Shown here one piece after another: positions 8,491 through 15,939 of a stretch of 64,000 bases of DNA. Made by a program: the position numbers and the translations under genes. Position 1 is the stretch's first letter. Every line of letters starts with the position of its first letter. The stretch is from Anaerocolumna sp. MB42-C2 (GTDB taxonomy: Bacteria; Bacillota; Clostridia; Lachnospirales; Lachnospiraceae): the NCBI RefSeq assembly GCF_030913705.1, contig NZ_CP133190.1, forward strand, positions 2,619,501-2,683,500, read 5' to 3'. The notes under the pieces were generated by a model, which saw only the letters and a program-made list of their open reading frames with translations, was not told where the DNA came from and searched no databases.

Positions 8491-9459
8491 CTATTGATTT
8501 ATATATTCATCAAATTTTTCATATTTTTCAAGCATTTTAGGTAATGTATCTTTATTCGCCATAAGTTTTGGAATACATACTTCTTTCATCCCTTGAATTT
8601 CGTAATAATGTTCATATAAACCATTCATTGTGCTGCGTGCACGATTTTTCTGCTCTTCACTGAAAGTAACAATAATCTTATTATTCTGAATCTCTAAATT
8701 ACCAGTAATACCGCATACAGGACATTCGATATTAGTACTGCAGTCCTTACCAATGCTAAGCAGGTTATTATGACATACCGGGCAAACTCCCCTCTCCCCC
8801 ATCCATTCTATTTCATCATAAGGTCTTCCTACCGATTCAGCCAATTTGCGCCCCAGATCACCACATTGTTTTATTAACTCTGTATCAAATACGGGATTTG
8901 CTTTTCTGCCCTGATCATATGCATCAATATGTCCGACAGCTTTCATATAACAAGAAAAACCAAACAGATGCATTAAGGGAAGTCCCAAGGAAACCCAGTT
9001 CTGCGTAGAAGCACCCCCAACCGAGATATACCCAACATAACGATCCTTAAAATATCTCGGATCTAAGAGTTCGTCACCCGTTTTTCCCTCTTTCAGTCTC
9101 TTCTTCTGCTCTTCCTCTAATGCTGCCCTGTCGTGTGCCGGGCCAAAGCGGTCAACAAAGTTCTTAAATTGTCCAACCGTACCAACTGCAAAAACCGGAG
9201 CCGCCAATATAATTGCATCAGCGTTAAGGACTGCTTCCTCTAATATTAAGTAGTCATCCTTAATGATACACTTTACCTGACCTCCTCGATCTCTCATGGT
9301 GCTGCAGGCTCCGCATCCTTTACAGTGACCGATCTCCATGTTCACGGTGCTGATAAATTCCACTTCGGCTCCAGCTTCCTTCGCTTTATACAAAGCTTCT
9401 TTTACCATGATTTCACTGCATTTCATCTTACGCCCAAAAGAAATTCCTAATACTTTCAT
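8491..9459 (-). CDS. Iron-sulfur flavoprotein (NADPH-dependent FMN reductase family) with C-terminal zinc-ribbon-like segment
   Basis: A 322-residue protein. Residues 1-200 have the flavodoxin-like fold of FMN reductases (MKVLGISFGRKMKCSE as phosphate-binding loop, AAPVFAVGTVGQFKNFVDR as the flavin loop). A compact cysteine set, C46-x2-C49-x2-C52 plus C64, matches the [4Fe-4S] site of archaeal/clostridial iron-sulfur flavoproteins. Near the C terminus two CPVC pairs about 20 residues apart look like a zinc ribbon, an uncommon addition. Such proteins shuttle electrons between ferredoxin-like donors and flavins. In this operon it could supply electrons to the FAD protein encoded just upstream. 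The function is inferred. Confidence 0.75.
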   Translation of the reverse strand: MKVLGISFGRKMKCSEIMVKEALYKAKEAGAEVEFISTVNMEIGHCKGCGACSTMRDRGGQVKCIIKDDYLILEEAVLNADAIILAAPVFAVGTVGQFKNFVDRFGPAHDRAALEEEQKKRLKEGKTGDELLDPRYFKDRYVGYISVGGASTQNWVSLGLPLMHLFGFSCYMKAVGHIDAYDQGRKANPVFDTELIKQCGDLGRKLAESVGRPYDEIEWMGERGVCPVCHNNLLSIGKDCSTNIECPVCGITGNLEIQNNKIIVTFSEEQKNRARSTMNGLYEHYYEIQGMKEVCIPKLMANKDTLPKMLEKYEKFDEYINQ

Positions 9460-9545
9460 TCTTTACTTCCTTTCTGTTTTCTGTAAAATATAATATAAAT
9501 GTAAAAAAATATAATTGTAATAAGATTGTTAGTTTGCTTATAATC

Positions 9546-10991
9546 TTATATTTCAACATATTCTGCTGCGCTCATTCCGGCAATACGTCCTGTATTGACC
9601 GCATATCCCATTGAATTGCCCGGTAAAAGGAACATATAACTGTCATCATAGATATTGCAGGAGTCAGCTCCCGCTGCATATAATCCAGGTACAGGCTCAA
9701 AGCTTTCATTGACAGCCTCACAGTTTTCATTAATTTTTATACCACCCACCGTTCCATAACCTCCGGTGCGGATTTTAGCACAGTAATACGGTGCTTTAAT
9801 CAGTGGTCTTAAAAATCTGTGATCCTTAAAAAATTCTTCATCCACACTATCACAATAATCGTTATATCTATCTACAGTATCTATTAGTGCAGTTTCATCA
9901 ATCCCGGCCATTTGGGCAAGTTCTTCAATACTGTTTGCAATATAAAGGTCTTTATTATTATTTTCCTGCGCCATTTTTATACCGTCATAAAAATCAGAAA
10001 CATCCGGATTTGTGCGGACAAGGCTTACATTATCCACACCATTACGTACATAGTGCTTAACAATGGAAGAGTCAACTATGCTGTAACATATTTTATCCTT
10101 CTGATGCACGACGACATTAGATAAATAGGTTGAATTCTGCATCTGTTCCTCATTCATGACTCTTTTACCCAGTTTATTAACTAATAGATTCGGCTGACTG
10201 AAGATATTGGATATCCCTTGCGGCAGTTCTTCCATTCCCTCAATACTGGCAGCCATTTCAATACGTACCTGTGTTTTTCCCGCTCCGGCTTCCCATGCCA
10301 TCTTCATACCATCTCCGGTTAACCCGGGTATGGCAAAACTGAATAGATCTTCTCCATGTTTCAGTCCTGTTTCTTCCTGAATTAACTGCTTATTTGAGCC
10401 CGCTCCGCCGGTACAGATAATGGCCGCCTGACATGAAATTTCTATTTCCTGCCCCGTCTTATCGATACCAATTACTCCGCCAACTTTACCATCTTTCATA
10501 ATGATTTTCTTCGCTGGTGTCTCCAGAAGAAATTGTACTCCCAGTTCAACTGCTCTTTCATATAAAGCTTTGTTCATAAAGGAAGCTGCTCTGGGTCCGA
10601 TTCCATGATCGGTTTTTACGATGTGCCAGGTTGCCTCTGATTTCGGGAAGTAACGAAAAGCTCCCTCGAATTGAACTCCCATTTCTTCCAACCATTCAAT
10701 CGTATCCGCAGACTGCTCAAAATATTTTTTAACCAGTCTCGCATCTACATTGTAATGTGTATATTCCATAAACATGTTAAATGCTTTTTCAACAGTAATA
10801 TCTATCATTTGTTGTTTTTGATATCTGGTCCCTATTCCCAGCGGTCCCATTCCCATATTAGCAGCGCCGCCCACGGAAGCTGATTTTTCAAGTACTATTA
10901 CTTTAGCTCCGTCTTCTGCAGCCTGAACCGCTGCTGCCAGTCCGGACGGTCCTGCTGCAATTACCACAATCTGAGTTTCATAATTTATCAT
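9546..10991 (-). CDS. FAD-dependent oxidoreductase, fumarate-reductase/ketosteroid-dehydrogenase fold
   Basis: A 481-residue FAD_binding_2 protein. The N-terminal nucleotide motif reads AAGPSG, with Ala in place of the first Gly, followed by E-K-S at the ribose-binding position. The C terminus has the family's FAD-closing region (PGLYAAGAD ... GRIAG). The fumarate-reductase active-site signatures are absent: the usual HxTxGG reads YGTVGG, and the usual GxNRLGGNA with catalytic Arg reads LPGNSMGYA. This argues against fumarate or urocanate and fits reductases of other activated C=C bonds. Within a C-glycoside operon an enone of the aglycone (for example a flavonoid) is a reasonable but unproven substrate. 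No heme or FMN-binding domain is fused, so electrons must come from a partner, perhaps 8491-9459 or 2442-5761. Confidence 0.75.
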   Translation of the reverse strand: MINYETQIVVIAAGPSGLAAAVQAAEDGAKVIVLEKSASVGGAANMGMGPLGIGTRYQKQQMIDITVEKAFNMFMEYTHYNVDARLVKKYFEQSADTIEWLEEMGVQFEGAFRYFPKSEATWHIVKTDHGIGPRAASFMNKALYERAVELGVQFLLETPAKKIIMKDGKVGGVIGIDKTGQEIEISCQAAIICTGGAGSNKQLIQEETGLKHGEDLFSFAIPGLTGDGMKMAWEAGAGKTQVRIEMAASIEGMEELPQGISNIFSQPNLLVNKLGKRVMNEEQMQNSTYLSNVVVHQKDKICYSIVDSSIVKHYVRNGVDNVSLVRTNPDVSDFYDGIKMAQENNNKDLYIANSIEELAQMAGIDETALIDTVDRYNDYCDSVDEEFFKDHRFLRPLIKAPYYCAKIRTGGYGTVGGIKINENCEAVNESFEPVPGLYAAGADSCNIYDDSYMFLLPGNSMGYAVNTGRIAGMSAAEYVEI

Positions 10992-11056
10992 AATAACCTC
11001 CGTTTCTGCCTTTCATTAACCTTCACTGGAATTTCATTTAAAATTTAAGCCGGAAT

Positions 11057-12115
11057 CTACCGTGCTTTGCATTCGAATCGAATCGCTTCACCAGTTTTTG
11101 CAGATTTTCTTACCGCATCCATGACACTTAGCACTCTCCTTACCTGGTCAGCTTTTATTACAAGTTCCTCTTCTTTTTTAAATGCTTTCACAAAATGGGT
11201 AAAATAATCCCTGTGAGAGACATTCACTTCCGGTAAGGGTTCTTCCTTTAGCAGCCCCGGCTCCGGCGGTCCAAAGCTTCTTGTCGGTCCAGCTGCCGTC
11301 ATTGTAATTTTACCAGGAACATTTTCAAGCAGATGAGCGGTCCTTACAATCTTGCCCTCTCCGTGAAAACCATCTATTAAGGCACTGCCTTTATTTCCTC
11401 CAATAAACCAGGCACGCTTTGGTGTCAGATAATAAGTTCCCAGTTCTATTTCTGCCATTACCTTATTCTTGAATTTTAATATTATCTTAAAGTAATCATC
11501 CACATCTTTGTTTATAACATTCCGTACATCCGCATACAACGAATCAACTTCAGAATCAACCATATCAAGGATTTGATCTATCAAGTGTACTCCCCAGTCG
11601 AAAAGCATACCTCCACCCATTTCGGGAAATACATGCCAGTCATGCATATTACCATTAACACCGTAAAGCTGTGACTTAATGATATACATATCTCCAACCA
11701 GTCTGTTATCATATACTTTCTTCATAATTTGGTAATCTTTATCCCATCTTCTCTGTTGATGAACCGTAAAGATTACATTATTTTGTTTGGCCGCTTTTAT
11801 CATTTGATCAAATTGGGCAACCGACATTGCGGCAGGTTTTTCACAGATGATATTTTTTTTGGCATTTGCACTTTTTTCAACCATTTCCAAATGACTGGGA
11901 TTTGGTGTTGATATAATAACCGTGTTTATATCTGCATCAGCCAGCATATCATCAATACAGGAATAGGTTTTTATTCCCTCCGGTATCTCCTTTAACTGAT
12001 TACTATTGGTATCTGCAACAGCTACAAGTTTAATATCATCAATGGTTTTTAACATATCTGCATGGCAATGCCCCATGAACCCAAATCCGACAATACCAAT
12101 TTTTACTTCCGCCAT
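11057..12115 (-). CDS. Gfo/Idh/MocA-family NAD(P)-dependent sugar oxidoreductase (copy 2)
   Basis: A 352-residue protein with the N-terminal Rossmann motif GIVGFGFMGHCH (about residues 7-18), the family signature C-E-K-P (about 94-97) and the substrate-side D-W-G-V-H motif (about 173-178) containing the likely catalytic His. It lies 12 bases downstream of the C-glycosidase large-subunit gene. One Gfo/Idh/MocA enzyme in such clusters oxidises the sugar 3-OH to a ketone, which activates the C-C bond. This second copy may instead reduce the released 3-keto sugar or act on another sugar. Which copy does which step cannot be decided from sequence. Confidence 0.8.
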   Translation of the reverse strand: MAEVKIGIVGFGFMGHCHADMLKTIDDIKLVAVADTNSNQLKEIPEGIKTYSCIDDMLADADINTVIISTPNPSHLEMVEKSANAKKNIICEKPAAMSVAQFDQMIKAAKQNNVIFTVHQQRRWDKDYQIMKKVYDNRLVGDMYIIKSQLYGVNGNMHDWHVFPEMGGGMLFDWGVHLIDQILDMVDSEVDSLYADVRNVINKDVDDYFKIILKFKNKVMAEIELGTYYLTPKRAWFIGGNKGSALIDGFHGEGKIVRTAHLLENVPGKITMTAAGPTRSFGPPEPGLLKEEPLPEVNVSHRDYFTHFVKAFKKEEELVIKADQVRRVLSVMDAVRKSAKTGEAIRFECKAR

Positions 12116-12127
12116 AATAAATCTCCT

Positions 12128-13180
12128 TTATTCTTCAATTGCCCTTCTTAAAACCTCCTGATGGCGGCGAACCTGTTCAATACTGTCAACTGGAAGTGCA
12201 TCATTTAACATTCGGTTTCCTTCATACTCTGTCGATAAAAATCCATGATATCCTGCTTTTTTATAGGCTTTTACTACCTCTTTCACAGGAATGGAGGGTT
12301 CATTATAATCTTCCGTCAAATCATAGCATTTGGCATGGGTATGATAAATGTATTGAATATTATCTATTATGTCTTTTGGATCATTCCAGGTATATCCGAA
12401 AGATTCCATTGCATAGTTAAAGTCCGCCTGATTTGCATTTGCTTTTTTAAGGGCTTCCATTAATTCGGGGAAACCATTTGCTTTCATATATGCCTGATGT
12501 GCCAGCCCTAAATTCAAATCATATTTGATTTTGGTAAATCCTTTTTCAACACGATTGCTAAATGCATCATCAACAATTTTTACCCCTTCCTTACTCGCTC
12601 CCAGACGAAATGCCTGTGAACGAAGCTGAGCCGGTATCTGCCTGCAGAATATCCCAAAATCAGGCATGAATCCAAAATGTTTCGTTCCGGTTCTTAATAT
12701 CATTTCCATATATCCGTCCGCCCACCCGGAATTTAAGGAAAAGGGAGAATGAACTTCAATACATACCTTAATATTATTTTCTTCAGCGCAAGCCAGAGAC
12801 CCCTCAATAACATCAAGCGGAGTTGCAACCAGTGTTCGAAGAGTCTTAAACCCCAATTCCTGTGCAATTTTAATATCCCTGTTCATCATATCAACTTGTT
12901 CTCTAATTGTAAGAGTCCGGTTATCATAAATATGATTTTCCAAAAATGCATCATAGCAGGTTGGTTCTGTTTTGTACTTCTCCATCCAGCCAAACCATTT
13001 TTCTTTAAATTCAGGTGTTACCACTGGGAAATCATCCATCATTTGTTCCGGCAGTAATTCAATTCCTGTAGCACCGGCCTTGGCAGCCTCACGGATGCAT
13101 CCCTCCAAATCCAGTTTTCCCTCATAATACTCTTGCTGATAACTATATAAAGAAACACTTCTTCCAATCTGATAGTCCAT
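12128..13180 (-). CDS. C-glycoside deglycosidase large (alpha) subunit, xylose-isomerase-like TIM barrel (DgpC/DfgA/CarC type)
   Basis: The start at 13180 is set by GGAGG six to nine bases upstream; the frame stays open further upstream but overlaps the preceding gene. The protein has 350 residues and the sugar-phosphate isomerase/epimerase fold. The four metal ligands expected for this fold are visible: E142 (CIEVH), D174 (MPDFG), H282 (THAKCY) and E318 or E320 (STEYEG). His144, two residues after the first ligand, fits the proposed catalytic base of C-deglycosidases. In the known systems this subunit forms a heteromer with a small DUF6379 subunit, and exactly such a gene (13194-13580) precedes it by 13 bases. 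Together they should cleave the C-C bond of 3-oxo-C-glycosides by elimination. Cytoplasmic. The aglycone is unknown. Confidence 0.8.
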   Translation of the reverse strand: MDYQIGRSVSLYSYQQEYYEGKLDLEGCIREAAKAGATGIELLPEQMMDDFPVVTPEFKEKWFGWMEKYKTEPTCYDAFLENHIYDNRTLTIREQVDMMNRDIKIAQELGFKTLRTLVATPLDVIEGSLACAEENNIKVCIEVHSPFSLNSGWADGYMEMILRTGTKHFGFMPDFGIFCRQIPAQLRSQAFRLGASKEGVKIVDDAFSNRVEKGFTKIKYDLNLGLAHQAYMKANGFPELMEALKKANANQADFNYAMESFGYTWNDPKDIIDNIQYIYHTHAKCYDLTEDYNEPSIPVKEVVKAYKKAGYHGFLSTEYEGNRMLNDALPVDSIEQVRRHQEVLRRAIEE

Positions 13181-13193
13181 TTGTACCCTCCTC

Positions 13194-13580
13194 CTAAACT
13201 TCAAAGTCATATTCGCCGGAATGAACCAGTATATGCGGCATATATGATGGTGCAATTGTCTGGGTGCATTTAATATGATGTACTCCCTTATCCAACCCTC
13301 CGTCTGATAAAACAGTTACGGTGGCATACTGACCAAATAACCAGCGGTTGCTAATCACCGTACGCATTTCTTCCAAAGTGAACGTTTCACCATTTACAGT
13401 AAAGCGAATTGCATCTCTGGGATAATCTATCCCATCCACATTTACTTCTATATTTCGAATGATGGAGAGGGTTACACCTCTGTAATATTGAATTTTCATA
13501 TCAAAGGAAAAACCAACTACCCCCTCTTCCTTTTCTACGTTTTTAAACCCATCCGGTCGATACATTTGTTTTGGGAACAT
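13194..13580 (-). CDS. C-glycoside deglycosidase small (beta) subunit, DUF6379 (DgpB/DfgB/CarB type)
   Basis: A 128-residue protein, predicted all-beta, beginning MFPKQMYRPDGFKNV. It contains the family's 'G-x-x-x-S-I-I-x-x-I-x-V-x-V-D-G' segment and 'TLEEMRTVISNRWLFGQ' (about residues 71-87). These resemble the small subunits of characterised C-glycoside deglycosidases, which hold the large subunit's active-site loop. It has no catalytic motif of its own. Position and spacing immediately before the TIM-barrel subunit gene support the pairing. This small subunit is the most diagnostic gene of the cluster; the assignment rests on remembered family pattern and should be confirmed by profile search. 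Confidence 0.75.
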   Translation of the reverse strand: MFPKQMYRPDGFKNVEKEEGVVGFSFDMKIQYYRGVTLSIIRNIEVNVDGIDYPRDAIRFTVNGETFTLEEMRTVISNRWLFGQYATVTVLSDGGLDKGVHHIKCTQTIAPSYMPHILVHSGEYDFEV

Positions 13581-13649
13581 AGTTCATACTCCTTTCTTAT
13601 ATGTTTAGGCCTTATATTGTAGTAATGTAATAATTCATTTCGAAATGAT

Positions 13650-14768
13650 TTATAAATAAATCTCTTTTCCGGTTTCTGCTGATTTATAGATTGCATCCAG
13701 AACTTGTGTTACCACAAAAGCCTGTTCCGGTTTCACCAAAGGTTCTGTGTCGTTTAAGATTGCATCCATCCATTGTGACTGCTCACGTACCCCCTCCGCA
13801 GAGGCGCCTCCCTTAAAGAAGTCAACTACACCTGCGGGTGAAATTGTTTTCTCCATTAACTGATTATGTTCGACTGTATTATAGATCAACTCATCCTTAG
13901 GGTAACTTCCGCCGTGATGGATTTCCGCACCTGCCTTAGTTCCGCAGAGAGTCGTTGAAGCTTCCATTGATTTTAAAACATTAAGGGCCCAGGAAGCCTC
14001 CAGATACACTGTTGCACCATTCTCCATTTTAACTAAGCCAAACGCAGAATCTTCAACTTCAAATGTTTCAGGATCCCATGGACCGAACACATTACCCTCC
14101 GGCCCGTTTGACTGACGTCCTAATTTGTAGAATACCTGCCCGGATACAGAAACCGGTTTATAGTTATTCATCATCCATAAGGTTATATCAAGCGCATGAG
14201 TTCCGATATCAATCAACGGACCGCCGCCTTGTAATGCTTTATTGGGAAATACCCCCCATGTTGGTACCGCTCTTCTTCTTAATGCATGTGCTTTGGCGAA
14301 ATAAATTTCACCCAGTTCACCATTTTCACAGGAAGCATGCAAGGTCGTTGTATCGTCGCGGAATCTGTTTTGGTAGCCAACCGTAAATTTTTTACCGGAT
14401 TTTTTCCACGCATCGATCATTTTTTGTGCATCCTCTGTATTATGCGCCATTGGTTTTTCACACATTACATGTTTCCCTGCTTCAAAAGAAGACACTGTAA
14501 TTGGGCAGTGTGCTACGTTTGGAGTACATACGTGAACAACATCAAATTCTATGCTTTTATCTGCAAGCATTTCTTTATAATCGGTATACACCTTAGCATC
14601 CGGAGTACCATATTCTGAAGCAGCTTTTTCAGCTCTTTCTTTGATAATGTCACAGAAAGCTACTATCTCTGCTTTTTCTGAATTAGCCTTTAATGATGGC
14701 ATATGCTTTTGATTTGCTATTCCTCCACATCCTACAATTGCAACTCTGACTTTCTTATTTTGACTCAT
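13650..14768 (-). CDS. Gfo/Idh/MocA-family oxidoreductase, DgpA-like glycoside 3-oxidase candidate
   Basis: A 372-residue protein with Rossmann motif VAIVGCGGIANQKH (about residues 9-22), the C-E-K-P-M-A signature (about 106-111), and D-I-G-T-H-A-L-D near residue 200 with the expected catalytic Asp/His pair. Length and the 'GYQNRFR' segment after the CEKP motif are typical for the family. It is directly upstream of the deglycosidase subunit genes, so it is the better of the two operon copies for the DgpA role: NAD-dependent oxidation of the sugar C3-OH before C-C cleavage. The family is broad and assignment to this substrate is contextual. Confidence 0.8.
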   Translation of the reverse strand: MSQNKKVRVAIVGCGGIANQKHMPSLKANSEKAEIVAFCDIIKERAEKAASEYGTPDAKVYTDYKEMLADKSIEFDVVHVCTPNVAHCPITVSSFEAGKHVMCEKPMAHNTEDAQKMIDAWKKSGKKFTVGYQNRFRDDTTTLHASCENGELGEIYFAKAHALRRRAVPTWGVFPNKALQGGGPLIDIGTHALDITLWMMNNYKPVSVSGQVFYKLGRQSNGPEGNVFGPWDPETFEVEDSAFGLVKMENGATVYLEASWALNVLKSMEASTTLCGTKAGAEIHHGGSYPKDELIYNTVEHNQLMEKTISPAGVVDFFKGGASAEGVREQSQWMDAILNDTEPLVKPEQAFVVTQVLDAIYKSAETGKEIYL

Positions 14769-14827
14769 AATTTTTACTCCTTTACTTTTCTATTTCACTA
14801 TCTATTCCTTGTTAAAGCATGCTTAGT

Positions 14828-15745
14828 TTACAAATATTGTTTTAGATATTTCTGACTTAACATCAGAGATTTTTCTATATTTTCTCTACTTCCCTCAAAT
14901 GCTTTGTCCTCAATCTCGATACAGGTATTACCTTTGTAACCAATATCCGTTAATGCTGACACATATCTGCTCCAATTAACATCTCCCAGACCGGGAAGCT
15001 TCGGAGACATGTATTCCAGCGGATAAGCCATAATACCACTATCATTTAAGCGGTCCGGATATAATTTAATATCTTTATAATGTATGTGAAAAATCTTATC
15101 TGCAAAATCATAGATGGGTTTAATATAATCCATCATCTGCCATACAAAATGAGATGGATCATAATTAATTCCAAGATTGTTACTTGGAAGAATATCAAAT
15201 ACCTGTCTCCAGATCTTCGGCGTTGTCATAAGATTTTGTCCTCCGGGCCATTGGTCTGCGCCAAATAACATCGGACAGTTTTCTATCGCTATTTTCACAT
15301 CCTGTTCTTCTGCCAGCAGTATAATAGACGGCCATATTTCTTTTACAAGTGCTAGGTTTTCTTCCACATTTTTAGTCTGGTCTCTTCCAATAAAAGTTGT
15401 AACCATACCGATTCCCAGCTTATGACTCGCCTTAATAAGGTCCTTAAGATGTTTTATTGCTGCTTCTCTCTTTTCTATATTCCTATCCATTACATTCGGA
15501 TAATAAGCCAGTGATGAAATTGTCACATTTTTTTCTTTGCTGTATCCTTTTATATGTTCCGCATAGCCATTGTCAGCAAGTACTCTTTGGATATCAATAT
15601 GACTTACTCCTGCATATCTTCTCTCAGCCTTTCCTTGTGGCCAGCAGGCTGCTTCTACACACTCAAATTCATGACTTGACGCAAAATCCATCATTTCTTC
15701 GTAAGAACATGAATCTAAAATTGCACTAACAAATCCCAGCTTCAT
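14828..15745 (-). CDS. Sugar-phosphate isomerase/epimerase-type TIM barrel, first gene of the operon
   Basis: A 305-residue xylose-isomerase-like TIM-barrel protein. Likely metal ligands are E in IENCP, D in YDPSH, H in HIHYKD and E in CIEIED, the standard order for the fold. It is clearly different from the deglycosidase large subunit at 12128-13180. Enzymes of this type next to Gfo/Idh/MocA oxidoreductases often act on keto-sugars, for example as epimerases or as lyases/hydratases of 3-keto-glycosides. It could process the 3-keto sugar released by C-glycoside cleavage, or act on O-glycosides. A candidate promoter lies at 15819-15847. Confidence 0.7.
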   Translation of the reverse strand: MKLGFVSAILDSCSYEEMMDFASSHEFECVEAACWPQGKAERRYAGVSHIDIQRVLADNGYAEHIKGYSKEKNVTISSLAYYPNVMDRNIEKREAAIKHLKDLIKASHKLGIGMVTTFIGRDQTKNVEENLALVKEIWPSIILLAEEQDVKIAIENCPMLFGADQWPGGQNLMTTPKIWRQVFDILPSNNLGINYDPSHFVWQMMDYIKPIYDFADKIFHIHYKDIKLYPDRLNDSGIMAYPLEYMSPKLPGLGDVNWSRYVSALTDIGYKGNTCIEIEDKAFEGSRENIEKSLMLSQKYLKQYL

Positions 15746-15818
15746 TTATCAATCTTCCTTTCTTACTCTCTGATATAAACATTTTAGCCGAATAACTGTA
15801 CAAAATCTTTAATGAAGT

Positions 15819-15847
15819 TATCTATATATACCCGCTGAATCAGTCAA
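15819..15847 (-). promoter_or_regulatory. Candidate promoter of the C-glycoside operon
   Basis: On the minus strand a -35 TTGACT (15842-15847) is followed after 17 bases by TAGATA (15819-15824). This is about 75 bases ahead of the first operon gene. The match to consensus is moderate, as expected for a promoter needing an activator such as the AraC protein encoded upstream. Confidence 0.45.
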
Positions 15848-15862
15848 CTTTTACAAAAGAAA

Positions 15863-15905
15863 AAGAGAATGACAAAAATAATACCATCATTTTTGTCATT
15901 CTCTT
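15863..15905 (-). terminator. Strong hairpin terminator after the AraC-GH39 gene
   Basis: A near-perfect stem of about 17 bp (AAGAGAATGACAAAAAT with its complement) around a nine-base loop follows the stop at 15940. It separates the regulator gene from the promoter of the catabolic operon. Confidence 0.65.
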
Positions 15906-15939
15906 AAATTTAAAGCAGATTAATTTGTTTATTTTTTAT

